Below, piece by piece: positions 19,950-28,133 of a DNA stretch of 64,000 bases. Position 1 is the first letter of the stretch. Every line of letters begins with the position of its first letter. The stretch covers positions 2,198,378 to 2,262,377 of the forward strand of contig NZ_LT800497.1 of NCBI RefSeq assembly GCF_900166635.1, in the 5' to 3' direction. Below the pieces are notes generated by a model, which did not search any database, had not been told where the DNA came from, and worked only from the letters and a program-made list of their open reading frames with translations. The DNA is from Oceanobacillus timonensis. GTDB taxonomy: Bacteria > Bacillota > Bacilli > Bacillales > Amphibacillaceae. Made by a program: the position numbers and the translations under genes.

Positions 19950-20572
19950 CCTTTCCCTCCTGCTTCGTTCCATTTAAATATCTAAGATTATTATCTATGG
20001 TTGTTTCGTAATTAGCAAGTATTGGTACCAAATGATATGAACTTATCATAACATCACCGGCGATTTTTCTAAATCTTTTTCTAGTTATTTCGTATTGTAT
20101 AGTTATCTATTATTCAACTTTCGTACTTTAAAAAGTAACTTCCATTCCATACATCTGTTGATAAAGATGAGAAGGTAAGTGCAGTTCCAGGACGTACTAG
20201 TGCAGACGTTGCGGTCTTAGCCTACCTAGGGACACGCTCTTCAGCTAACTTTTTCCAAGAAGAGCACTTGGCAAAAGGGCATCTTCAGATAGTGCTGATC
20301 TCTTAGGAGTCAAAACGGTCCGCCTCCGCTAGCAGGATGTTCTATACAGGTAAATAGCGATAAAACGAACTAGCGTAGTGTTTTTCCGTAGCGGGAGCTA
20401 TATACAATGTTCATCCTGAAACAGTAAGGTTTAGATGCTTATCCTTAGATGCGAAAGTTGAGTCTATTAGAAAAATCCATGTGTCTTATAGAATTATATC
20501 AACATTTCCTGCTGAAAAGATATTTTGAAGAGAATCTTTTTCTTTTTCTTAAAATAAGGTAGTTGGGAATTC
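19950..20572. other. Long intergenic region with repeat remnants (yslB-sdhC)
   Basis: No credible gene. About 20160-20240 resembles the etf element, with TTCCAGGACGTACTAGTG in place of TCCCAGGACGTGCTAGTG. At 20376-20393 the 18-mer GTAGTGTTTTTCCGTAGC also seen near 45633 and 53370 is present. The region looks like decayed copies of intergenic repeats followed by the sdh promoter. Confidence 0.6.
20370..20394 (+). repeat. Dispersed 25-bp repeat, copy 1
   Basis: A 25-bp stretch with core GTAGTGTTTTTCCGTAGC, identical over all 25 bases to 53364-53388 and over the core to 45633-45650. All copies are intergenic. Confidence 0.8.
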
Positions 20573-20601
20573 TTGACGCTTTAGATTGTAAGAAGTACAA
20601 T
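20573..20601 (+). promoter_or_regulatory. SigmaA promoter of sdhCAB
   Basis: TTGACG (20573-20578), a 17-base spacer and TACAAT (20596-20601), about 100 bases before the sdhC start codon, leaving a sizeable 5' untranslated region. Confidence 0.75.
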
Positions 20602-20708
20602 AATAGATGTTATTGGCTGTACTATGAAAATAAATTTATACGTTTTTGTAAAGGCTTTATTTTTGTAGTATACATATTATGGGATTACGTTTCAAAAGGG
20701 GGGTAAAC

Positions 20709-21329
20709 ATGGCAGAACAACGTGAGTTCTTCTTTAGAAGACTACATTCGTTACTGGGAGTTGTACCGATTGGTATTTTCTTAGTACAACATTTATTTGT
20801 CAATCATTTTGTTGTGTATGGAGAAGAAGCGTTTAATACAGCAGCTGGTTTTATGGCTAATTTGCCATTTGTATTGGTATTAGAAACACTTGTAATCTAT
20901 CTACCAATCTTGTTCCATGCGATTTTAGGTGTTTATATTGTTTTCACATCTAGATACAGCACACGACGTTATGGATTTTTCCGTAACTGGATGTTCGCAT
21001 TACAGCGGTTCACTGGAATTTTTCTTGTTGTCTTCATTGCATGGCACGTAATCGAAACACGCGTTCAGATTGGTTTAGGAAATGCTGAAGCAGACTACAG
21101 TCTGATGGAAGGTATTTTGACGAGCACACCGATGTTTTGGTTCTATGTGGTAGGGGTTCTTTCAGCTGTATTCCATTTCGCAAATGGATTGTGGAGCTTC
21201 CTGGTAACATGGGGAATTACGCAAACACCAAAATCACAGCGCATTTCCACGTATGTATGTCTGATTGTATTTTTAGCAGTCGGCTATTTAGGGGTGAGAT
21301 CATTACTTGCATTCGCATATGGTGTCTAA
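20709..21329 (+). CDS. sdhC: Succinate dehydrogenase cytochrome b558 subunit
   Basis: Membrane anchor of succinate:menaquinone reductase, 206 residues with five hydrophobic segments and the di-haem histidines (for example LVQHLFVNHF, LFHAILG, IAWHVIETR, FHFANGLWSFLV). I use the ATG at 20709 (MAEQREFF) after AAAAGGGGGG; an in-frame ATG at 20679 lacks a ribosome site. The one-subunit anchor is the Bacillus-type complex II. sdhA follows after 35 bases. Confidence 0.95.
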   Translation: MAEQREFFFRRLHSLLGVVPIGIFLVQHLFVNHFVVYGEEAFNTAAGFMANLPFVLVLETLVIYLPILFHAILGVYIVFTSRYSTRRYGFFRNWMFALQRFTGIFLVVFIAWHVIETRVQIGLGNAEADYSLMEGILTSTPMFWFYVVGVLSAVFHFANGLWSFLVTWGITQTPKSQRISTYVCLIVFLAVGYLGVRSLLAFAYGV

Positions 21330-21364
21330 ATAGTAATGAAATGAAAGAAGGAGTGAGCTAACGA

Positions 21365-23113
21365 ATGAGTAAAAAAGTTGCTGTAGTCGGCGGCGGTTTA
21401 GCCGGTTTGATGGCTACAATCAAAGCTGCTGAAGCAGGAGTAAATGTGGATCTATTTTCTATCGTACCTGTAAAACGTTCTCACTCTGTATGTGCACAAG
21501 GCGGTATTAATGGAGCGGTTAATACAAAAGGTGAAGGAGATTCTCCGGATCTGCACTTTGACGATACAGTTTATGGTGGAGACTTTCTCGCTAACCAACC
21601 GCAAGTAAAAGCAATGTGTGATGCTGCACCAGGTATTATACATATGTTTGATCGTATGGGCGTTATGTTTAACCGTACGCCGGAAGGATTATTGGATTTC
21701 CGACGTTTTGGCGGTACGCAGATGCACCGTACAGCATATGCAGGGGCAACGACAGGTCAGCAGTTATTATATGCCTTAGACGAGCAGGTTCGCCGCTATG
21801 AAGTGGAAGGACTTGTTACGAAATTTGAAGGTTGGGAATTCCTGGAAGCTGTTATTGATGAAAATGGTGTTGGAAAAGGAATTGTGGCTCAAAATGTGAA
21901 AACACATGAAATTAAGGCGTTTCGATCCGATGCAACCATTTTTGCGACAGGAGGACCTGGAATTATTTTTGGTAAATCAACCAACTCTATGATTAATACA
22001 GGTTCAGCAGCAAGTAAACTTTACTTGCAGGGAGCAAAATACGCAAATGGAGAATTTATTCAAATTCATCCGACTGCCATTCCCGGCGATGATAAACTCC
22101 GCTTAATGAGTGAGTCAGCTCGTGGAGAAGGCGGTCGTATTTGGACGTATAAAGACGGGGAACCATGGTATTTCCTTGAAGAAAAATATCCGGCATATGG
22201 TAACCTTGTCCCTCGTGATATTGCAACGAGAGAAATTTTTGATGTGTGCGTCAATCAAAAACTTGGCATTAATGGGGAAAACATGGTTTACCTTGATTTA
22301 TCTCATAAAGATCCAAAAGAATTGGATGTAAAACTTGGTGGAATTATTGAGATTTATGAGAAGTTTGTCGGGGAAGATCCTCGTAAAGTACCGATGAAAA
22401 TTTTCCCTGCAGTTCATTATTCCATGGGCGGCCTATGGGTTGATCAAAAGCAGATGACAAGTATTCCGGGAATCTTTGCTGCCGGCGAATGTGACTATTC
22501 ACAGCATGGCGGTAATCGTCTCGGCGCCAATTCCTTATTGTCAGCAATTTACGGTGGTACAGTGGCAGGTCCAAGTGCAATTGAATATATTGAAAGCTTG
22601 GACGAGCATGTGGAAGAACTTCCGGATGAACTCTATCAATCTCGTGAAGAAGCAGAACAAGAAGATTTTGATAAGCTGATGAATATGCAAGGTACAGAGA
22701 ATGCTTATCAAATTCATAAAGAGCTTGGAGAATGGATGACGGATAATGTAACGGTTGTCCGTGATAATGATAAATTATTGAAAACAGATGCGAAAATTGT
22801 CGAATTGATAGAACGCTGGGAAAATATTAATATTAATGATACTTCCCGCTGGCACAATCAGGGTGTTATGTTTACCCGTCAATTAAAACATATGCTTCAA
22901 TTAGCTCGTGTGATCACGAAAGGTGCATACAATCGAAATGAAAGCCGTGGAGCCCACTATAAACCAGCGTTCCCGGAACGTAATGATGAAGACTGGCTGA
23001 AAACAACTATCGCAGAATATGATGCGAAAAATAATGAGCCGGTATTTAGTTATGAAGATGTGGATGTTTCTTTGATTACGCCTCGTAAACGAGATTATAC
23101 AACTAAACATTAG
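21365..23113 (+). CDS. sdhA: Succinate dehydrogenase flavoprotein subunit
   Basis: Oxidises succinate to fumarate in the TCA cycle. N-terminal dinucleotide-binding motif VVGGGLAGLMA; the covalent FAD histidine is His40 in SHSVCAQGGING. Substrate and catalytic motifs HYSMGGLWVD and HGGNRLGANSLLSAIYGG are clear. The 582 residues fit the family. Start ATG after AAGGAGTGAG. Middle gene of sdhCAB. Confidence 0.98.
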   Translation: MSKKVAVVGGGLAGLMATIKAAEAGVNVDLFSIVPVKRSHSVCAQGGINGAVNTKGEGDSPDLHFDDTVYGGDFLANQPQVKAMCDAAPGIIHMFDRMGVMFNRTPEGLLDFRRFGGTQMHRTAYAGATTGQQLLYALDEQVRRYEVEGLVTKFEGWEFLEAVIDENGVGKGIVAQNVKTHEIKAFRSDATIFATGGPGIIFGKSTNSMINTGSAASKLYLQGAKYANGEFIQIHPTAIPGDDKLRLMSESARGEGGRIWTYKDGEPWYFLEEKYPAYGNLVPRDIATREIFDVCVNQKLGINGENMVYLDLSHKDPKELDVKLGGIIEIYEKFVGEDPRKVPMKIFPAVHYSMGGLWVDQKQMTSIPGIFAAGECDYSQHGGNRLGANSLLSAIYGGTVAGPSAIEYIESLDEHVEELPDELYQSREEAEQEDFDKLMNMQGTENAYQIHKELGEWMTDNVTVVRDNDKLLKTDAKIVELIERWENININDTSRWHNQGVMFTRQLKHMLQLARVITKGAYNRNESRGAHYKPAFPERNDEDWLKTTIAEYDAKNNEPVFSYEDVDVSLITPRKRDYTTKH

Positions 23114-23128
23114 AAAGGAGTAAACGAA

Positions 23129-23893
23129 ATGGCTGAACAAAGTAAAATTACTTTTATTATCACAAGACAAGACGGCCCGGATTCTGCTCCTTATGAGGAA
23201 ACGTTTGAGATACCTTATAGACAGAATATGAATGTTATTTCTGCTTTAATGGAAATCCGGCAAAATCCTGTCAATAAGAATGGAGAGCAAACTACACCTG
23301 TTATGTGGGACATGAACTGCTTAGAGGAAGTTTGTGGTGCATGTTCCATGGTAATTAACGGTACTGCTAGACAGTCCTGCGCAGCGCTGGTTGATCAGCT
23401 GGAGCAGCCTATCCGCTTAGAACCAATGTCAACATTCCCGGTTGTCCGCGATCTTATTGTTGACCGGGAGCGTATGTTTGATGCGTTAAAACAGGTAAAA
23501 GCATGGATTCCAATTGATGGAACACATGATTTAGGTCCTGGACCACGTATGCCGGAAAATAAACGTCAATGGGCATATGAATTATCTAAATGTATGACAT
23601 GCGGTGTTTGTTTGGAAGCTTGTCCAAATGTCAATGACAATTCGAATTTTATTGGTCCTGCTGCCATTTCCCAAGCGCGTTTATTTAACGCTCATCCAAC
23701 TGGAGAAATGAATGCAAGTGAACGTTTGAACGGTTTAATGGAAGATGGCGGTATTGACGGGTGCGGAAACTCTCAAAACTGTGTGCAAGTTTGTCCGAAA
23801 GGAATTCCTTTGACAACTTCTATTGCCGCAATGAACCGTGCTACCAATATTCAAGCTTTTAAAAACTTCTTTGGAAGCGACGCAGCACTTTAA
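23129..23893 (+). CDS. sdhB: Succinate dehydrogenase iron-sulfur subunit
   Basis: Electron-transfer subunit linking SdhA flavin to the haems of SdhC. The [2Fe-2S] site is CLEEVCGACS with a later Cys in ARQSC; the [4Fe-4S]/[3Fe-4S] sites are CMTCGVCLEACP and CGNSQNCVQVCPKG. 254 residues. Start ATG after AAAGGAG, 15 bases after sdhA. A terminator follows immediately. Confidence 0.98.
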   Translation: MAEQSKITFIITRQDGPDSAPYEETFEIPYRQNMNVISALMEIRQNPVNKNGEQTTPVMWDMNCLEEVCGACSMVINGTARQSCAALVDQLEQPIRLEPMSTFPVVRDLIVDRERMFDALKQVKAWIPIDGTHDLGPGPRMPENKRQWAYELSKCMTCGVCLEACPNVNDNSNFIGPAAISQARLFNAHPTGEMNASERLNGLMEDGGIDGCGNSQNCVQVCPKGIPLTTSIAAMNRATNIQAFKNFFGSDAAL

Positions 23894-23905
23894 TAGATAA
23901 AGAGT

Positions 23906-23938
23906 GAACCCTGACCAAATCCAGGTTAGGGTTCTTTC
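23906..23938 (+). terminator. Terminator after sdhB
   Basis: GAACCCTGACC pairs with GGTTAGGGTTC and is followed by TTTCTC, 13 bases after the sdhB stop codon. Confidence 0.85.
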
Positions 23939-23949
23939 TCAATAAAAAA

Positions 23950-23963
23950 TGTAAGCGCTTCGA
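23950..23963 (+). promoter_or_regulatory. Candidate cre (CcpA) site upstream of ysmA
   Basis: TGTAAGCGCTTCGA matches the catabolite-responsive element TGWAARCGYTWNCW at 13 of 14 positions. It lies after the sdh terminator and 53 bases before ysmA. Chance matches to this motif are common, so binding is unproven. Confidence 0.45.
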
Positions 23964-24015
23964 AAATCGGTTGAATTCCTGGCACCAAATTATAAAAGAG
24001 AGAGGAAAAGGGTGT

Positions 24016-24456
24016 ATGAGTCGTATTTCTTATATTGAAGATTTTTTAACGTGGGAAAAGGAATTTTCTTTCTATATCCCTGTATCGGTTCGATTCTCTG
24101 AAACAGATATGTATGGGCATGTGAATAATGTATCCCCCTTTATTTATTTTGAAGAAGCCCGCATTGCTTATTTACATCATATAGGCTTTTTATCAAAGGA
24201 TATGCGCCAAAAAGATGGAATTATTGTCGTCGATTTGCAATGTAATTATCTGAAGGAGCTTTATTTCGGTGATGATATTCGTGTTTATGTGAAAACAGCG
24301 TCTGTTGGAAATACTTCTTTTGATATTCACTATAAAGTCGTGAGGCAAGAGGAAGTTATACTGACAGCCCGGGGAAGATTAGTGTATATGGATACAGAAA
24401 AGAAAGAACCGCAAAAATTGACCGAGGCATTAAAACAGAAATTAATAGAGACATAG
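24016..24456 (+). CDS. ysmA: Acyl-CoA thioesterase, hotdog fold (YsmA-like)
   Basis: 146-residue protein of the 4-hydroxybenzoyl-CoA thioesterase type. FSETDMYGHVNNVSPFIYFEEARIA cannot be quoted in full as a unit, but its parts ETDMYGHVNN (with the catalytic Asp) and FEEARI are diagnostic. The substrate is unknown. I use the ATG at 24016 after GAGAGGAAAAGGG rather than an in-frame upstream ATG at 23971. Follows sdhCAB as in B. subtilis, but behind a terminator. Confidence 0.85.
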   Translation: MSRISYIEDFLTWEKEFSFYIPVSVRFSETDMYGHVNNVSPFIYFEEARIAYLHHIGFLSKDMRQKDGIIVVDLQCNYLKELYFGDDIRVYVKTASVGNTSFDIHYKVVRQEEVILTARGRLVYMDTEKKEPQKLTEALKQKLIET

Positions 24457-24530
24457 CACGTATTTAAAAATACTCCTAAAAGCTTCAGATATTCCCAACT
24501 GCCATGTAACAACCCGATTAAATAGAAAGA

Positions 24531-24560
24531 AAAAGTCATCCTTTATTTAGGATGACTTTT
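24531..24560. terminator. Bidirectional terminator between ysmA and the Ltp lipoprotein
   Basis: AAAAGTCATCCT pairs with AGGATGACTTTT around a 6-base loop; A and T runs on both sides allow use by either strand. Confidence 0.85.
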
Positions 24561-24578
24561 ATACTAAAGCGAACTATT

Positions 24579-25496
24579 TTATAATCCTGCTTGTTCCGCA
24601 GCATAGGTAGCATGCTCATTACTAAACCCTTCAAAAACGAGCTGTTCAATCAAACCGCTTTTTGAAAAACTAGAGTAAGCTAAATAGTCTTCAGCTGTTA
24701 AAACAGCTTGTTCCTGCCAATCAACATTTAGTTGGCTGACAGCATTAGAAGCGTGCTCATTGCTGAACCCTTCAAAAACGAGCTGTTCAATCAAACCGCT
24801 TTCTGAAAAACTAGAATAGGCCAAGTAATCTTCAGCCGTGAAGACAGCCTGTTCCTGCCAATCAACGTCTAGTTGATTCACAGCATAAGTTGCTTCTTCA
24901 TTATTAAATCCTTCAAATTCCAATTGTTCGATTAAACCACTCTCTGAGAAAGATGAATAACTTATATAATCTCTAGCTGCACTCACTGCGTTTTGCTGGG
25001 ATAAAGTTTCTCCAGCTTCTTCTATTTCGGAAGTATCTTCTTCCGCTTCATCAAGTTCTTCCGTTTCGTCAAGTGCTTCTTCTTCAGCAGGCTCTTCTTC
25101 TACTTCATCAAGTTCCTCTAAATCATCAAATTCCTCTGCTTCAGTAAGATCTTCCTCAACTTCTTCAGACGCTTGAGCTTCAGCAGGTTCTTCTTCCAGA
25201 TTATCAAGCTCTTCTACTTCAACAAAATCTTCTTCCTTTTCTTCCGCTTCTTCGGTTTGAGCAGGTTCTTCTTCCGCTTCTTCCGCTTCTTCCGCTTCTT
25301 CCGCCTCATGCGATTCGTCAGATTCATCCTTGGCTTCTTCTGGTGCTTCTTCATCATTAGTATTTGTTTCTACTTGATCTGGTTCTTCCGCTGCTTCCTC
25401 TTCATCTCCACAACCGCTTAAAAATGCAGCAACTGTGATAAACGCAATCAACAATAAATGCCATTTTTTAAGCAGACCTATTTTTTCTTTTTTCAC
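24579..25496 (-). CDS. Ltp-family repeat lipoprotein with acidic linker
   Basis: Predicted surface lipoprotein of about 305 residues. A basic N terminus and hydrophobic stretch end in the lipobox LSGC, where Cys would be lipidated. Residues about 30-165 are almost entirely acidic (mostly Glu). The C-terminal part has three tandem repeats of about 47 residues, each with the core YSSFSESGLIEQL followed by FEGF(S/N)NE, as in Ltp (PF07553-type) domains. The phage TP-J34 member blocks DNA injection by other phages; whether this chromosomal protein does so is unknown. GTG at 25496 is chosen for its spacing from AGGGGTGG; GTG at 25505 is the alternative. Confidence 0.8.
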   Translation of the reverse strand: MKKEKIGLLKKWHLLLIAFITVAAFLSGCGDEEEAAEEPDQVETNTNDEEAPEEAKDESDESHEAEEAEEAEEAEEEPAQTEEAEEKEEDFVEVEELDNLEEEPAEAQASEEVEEDLTEAEEFDDLEELDEVEEEPAEEEALDETEELDEAEEDTSEIEEAGETLSQQNAVSAARDYISYSSFSESGLIEQLEFEGFNNEEATYAVNQLDVDWQEQAVFTAEDYLAYSSFSESGLIEQLVFEGFSNEHASNAVSQLNVDWQEQAVLTAEDYLAYSSFSKSGLIEQLVFEGFSNEHATYAAEQAGL

Positions 25497-25847
25497 ATTG
25501 ACCACCCCTGTATGTATAATAAGTAAATTTTACCATAACTAATTCAATAGTAATAGATGCTATTTTTCTTTTTTACCGTACAATTTCTCTGCAAAAATAA
25601 AATAAAAAAGTCTGAGTTCCTTTTTACGAAACTCAGACTTATACAGCGCCTTCATATAGCTTTAGATGATATCTGTGAGGAATGACGATAAAGAATACGA
25701 CTAAATGGCAAGAGCAATTGCGGGAAATCTTACCATTCCATGCATTTATTGATATGAGCTCAAAATAAAAATCAAATAAAATAAGAAAGTAAATGTATTT
25801 TGATCTCGAATAACATCCTGATTTATCGTTTTCTTTTATCTTTGTGT
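25497..25847. other. Intergenic region between the Ltp gene and gerE
   Basis: AT-rich, no credible ORF. It holds the minus-strand terminator at 25597-25641 and presumably the Ltp promoter. I see no other structure. Confidence 0.5.
25597..25641 (-). terminator. Terminator for gerE transcription
   Basis: Read on the minus strand, AAGTCTGAGTT pairs with AACTCAGACTT and is followed by a T-rich run. It lies about 200 bases after gerE and about 100 bases before the Ltp gene. Confidence 0.8.
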
Positions 25848-26072
25848 TTATAGTTTTAATTCGCCCATGCGAAGCAATTCAACAACAGCCTGTGAACGGC
25901 CTTTTACCCCCAGTTTTTGCATCGCGTTTGAAATGTGGTTCCTCACAGTTTTTTCTGAGATGAATAGCTCTTGGGCAATCTCTTTCGTTGTTTTATCTTG
26001 TACTAATAGTTCAAACACTTCTTTCTCGCGTTTGGTCAGTAGCTGCTTCGGTTTATACCCATTTTCCTTCAA
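25848..26072 (-). CDS. gerE: Spore coat gene regulator GerE
   Basis: 74-residue LuxR-type helix-turn-helix protein, the same length as B. subtilis GerE. LTKREKEVFELLVQDKTTKE, ELFISEKTVRNHISNAMQKL and the C-terminal VELLRMGEL are diagnostic. It acts late in the mother cell to activate or repress coat genes together with SigmaK. The start is TTG at 26072, preceded by AGGAGGGG. The position downstream of sdh/ysmA is conserved. A SigmaK-type promoter lies at 26132. Confidence 0.96.
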   Translation of the reverse strand: MKENGYKPKQLLTKREKEVFELLVQDKTTKEIAQELFISEKTVRNHISNAMQKLGVKGRSQAVVELLRMGELKL

Positions 26073-26131
26073 ATGTTACCCCCTCCTTGCTTTATAGAAC
26101 TGCATCATGAAGGGAAATTATTTAGTCGATA

Positions 26132-26159
26132 TAGCTTATGAAGGCTGAAAGAAAAGAGT
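26132..26159 (-). promoter_or_regulatory. SigmaK-type promoter of gerE
   Basis: On the minus strand, AC (26159-26158), a 17-base spacer and CATAAGCTA (26140-26132), matching the SigmaK pattern AC-N16/17-CATANNNTA. gerE is a known SigmaK gene in B. subtilis. About 60 bases separate the -10 from the start codon. Confidence 0.75.
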
Positions 26160-26562
26160 GCGTACATTTTTGAAGAGAATTTGACTGCTTTGCTTTAAAA
26201 AAGTTTTCAAGAAGTTATTTTTAGGTTACTATGTATTACAAGTATATAAAGTAAAAATTAATTTGTGAGGGATATGCTCGTTGAATAGGAGAAGAATAAA
26301 GGGGAAGTATGTGACAGCGGTTCTATAACGTGCATCTCATAAACTGGAACGAGTAGACCCGCTACTGGCTATCCGACTGCTGCTTCGATTGTCCAACACT
26401 TTCTCTGCTCAAATTGGGAATCTTGCAATAGCCCTTCAATGAGGCGAGTAATCGCAGCCCCAGTCCCAGTCAGTTATATTGCGATGAAATAAATTTACAA
26501 CAAATGCGACACAATTAGTGTTAAAATACCAAGAGTGGATTTTACATTTAGGGGGTATTGGT
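26160..26562. other. Intergenic region with repeat fragment (gerE-ysmB)
   Basis: No credible gene. GGCGAGTAATCGCAG at about 26443-26457 followed by CCCCAG matches the 29-bp internal repeat of the etf element. The rest, about 26320-26440, looks like degenerate repeat sequence. The ysmB promoter should lie in the last 60 bases. Confidence 0.55.
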
Positions 26563-27015
26563 TTGGAAAAGAATCAAGAAGTAGAAGCAGTTCATAAAAT
26601 GGAAAAACAGTTGCGATATATTTCCGGTATGATTAAACAAAATGGACGAAAAATCTTACACCATTATCCGATAACTTCCCCACAGTTTATTGCACTGCAA
26701 TGGCTTTTGGAGGAGGGAGACCTGACAGTAGGCGAATTGTCTAACCGAATCAGCCATGCGTTTAGTACGACGACAGACTTGGTCGACCGGCTGGAGAAAA
26801 ATGAATTGGTAGAGCGTGTCCGGGATACCAATGATCGTCGTGTGGTGCGGATTCATCTTTTGGAAAAAGGGAAACATATTATCGAAGAAGTTATTCAAAA
26901 ACGCCAGGAATATTTACAGGATGTTTTATCACCATTCTCAGATGAGCAAAAAGACACGTTAAATGAATTATTAAGCTTTTTGCATGATGAAATGAAGCAA
27001 GTTAATGAAAAGTAA
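26563..27015 (+). CDS. ysmB: MarR family regulator (YsmB-like)
   Basis: 150-residue winged-helix regulator. The DNA-binding part spans about 45-110: TSPQFIALQWLLEEGDLTVG, ELSNRISHAFSTTTDLVDRL and the wing VRDTNDRRVVRIHLLEKG. Its targets and ligand are not known. The start is TTG at 26563 after TTAGGGGG; the frame is open further upstream but without a ribosome site. It lies 23 bases before racE and is probably co-transcribed. Confidence 0.85.
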   Translation: MEKNQEVEAVHKMEKQLRYISGMIKQNGRKILHHYPITSPQFIALQWLLEEGDLTVGELSNRISHAFSTTTDLVDRLEKNELVERVRDTNDRRVVRIHLLEKGKHIIEEVIQKRQEYLQDVLSPFSDEQKDTLNELLSFLHDEMKQVNEK

Positions 27016-27038
27016 AGAAACAAAAGGGAGAGAGAATT

Positions 27039-27854
27039 TTGGAACAGCCGATTGGTGTCATTGATTCCGGTGTGGGCGGTCTGACAGTTGTTCATGAACT
27101 AATGAGACAGCTGCCAAAAGAACCACTTATTTACTTAGGAGATACGGAAAGATGTCCATATGGACCAAGGACAGAAGAAGAGGTAAAACAATTTACTTGG
27201 GAAATGGTCCATTTTTTGTTGGAAAAAAACATAAAAATGCTTGTGATAGCTTGTAATACAGCAACAGCGTTTACGATAAAAGATTTACATGAAAAACTGG
27301 ATATACCCGTTATTGGTGTCATTAAGCCTGGGGCAAGAGCTGCGATTAAGTCGACAGAAAATGATTATATCGGCATTATCGGGACAGAAGGAACCGTACG
27401 GAGTGAAGCTTACAGCTATGCACTTCGTCAAATCAAGTCAGAAATTGAAGTTCTATCTTTGGCTTGTCCGGCGTTTGTCCCAATGGTGGAAAAAGGCTTG
27501 CTGGATGGACCGGAAGCAAAACAGGTAGTCGAAAAGGCATTAGTTCCGATTATAGAGCATGATAAAATGGATACATTGATTCTGGGCTGCACGCATTATC
27601 CTTTGTTAAAAGATACCATCCAAGAGGTGGTCGGCGAGGAGATCAAGGTTATTTCTTCCAGCGAAGAAACCGCGAGAGAGACAAGCACGACGTTAGATAT
27701 TCACCAAATTGCGAATGATAATGGTCAAATGCCGCTGCATCAATTTTATGCAACCGGAGATTTGGAGATTTTTATAGATATTACACAAAAAATATTTAAA
27801 GATAGCCAATTTGAAGTGCTTACGATTAAACATGCTGACCTGCAGGCCGTGTAA
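27039..27854 (+). CDS. racE: Glutamate racemase
   Basis: Makes D-glutamate for peptidoglycan. IGVIDSGVGGLTV holds the first catalytic acidic residue; the two catalytic cysteines are Cys72 in IACNTATA and the one in LGCTHYPLL near residue 185. 271 residues. Start TTG at 27039 after GGGAGAGAG. The name murI is equally used; racE follows the B. subtilis locus. A strong terminator follows. Confidence 0.96.
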   Translation: MEQPIGVIDSGVGGLTVVHELMRQLPKEPLIYLGDTERCPYGPRTEEEVKQFTWEMVHFLLEKNIKMLVIACNTATAFTIKDLHEKLDIPVIGVIKPGARAAIKSTENDYIGIIGTEGTVRSEAYSYALRQIKSEIEVLSLACPAFVPMVEKGLLDGPEAKQVVEKALVPIIEHDKMDTLILGCTHYPLLKDTIQEVVGEEIKVISSSEETARETSTTLDIHQIANDNGQMPLHQFYATGDLEIFIDITQKIFKDSQFEVLTIKHADLQAV

Positions 27855-27884
27855 TAACAGCGGGAAAGCATTATTGATAGAACT

Positions 27885-27932
27885 AAAAACGCCTGAGCTG
27901 TAACGAAATGCATTTACAGTTCAGGCGTTTTT
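27885..27932 (+). terminator. Terminator after racE
   Basis: AAAAACGCCTGAGCTGTAA pairs with TTACAGTTCAGGCGTTTTT around a short loop, 30 bases after the stop codon. Confidence 0.92.
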
Positions 27933-28133
27933 ACATACTTTCAAGACGTATAGTTGTTGTATGAAAGTTTTCTATCTCCTTTAAAAGTCGCTCTACCACG
28001 GATGAATAAAGAAATACTAGCTGCTTTAGAAAGATTTATTCCGTTTTTGTTTGTTAAACTACCCAATTCATGGTCTATTTCAGCAAGGGAGCTCGTATAA
28101 TTAATAGTACAAACCATCTTGGGAGGTAGTTGC

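Noticed and set aside
20140..20470. Search for a CRISPR array or small RNA in the long yslB-sdhC spacer
   Set aside because: Repeats are not regularly spaced and no spacers of uniform size exist; similarity to other intergenic repeats explains the structure better.
25173..25421. Plus-strand Phe-rich frame opposite the Ltp lipoprotein linker
   Set aside because: It is the antisense reading of the repetitive Glu codons; composition is almost only Phe and Arg.
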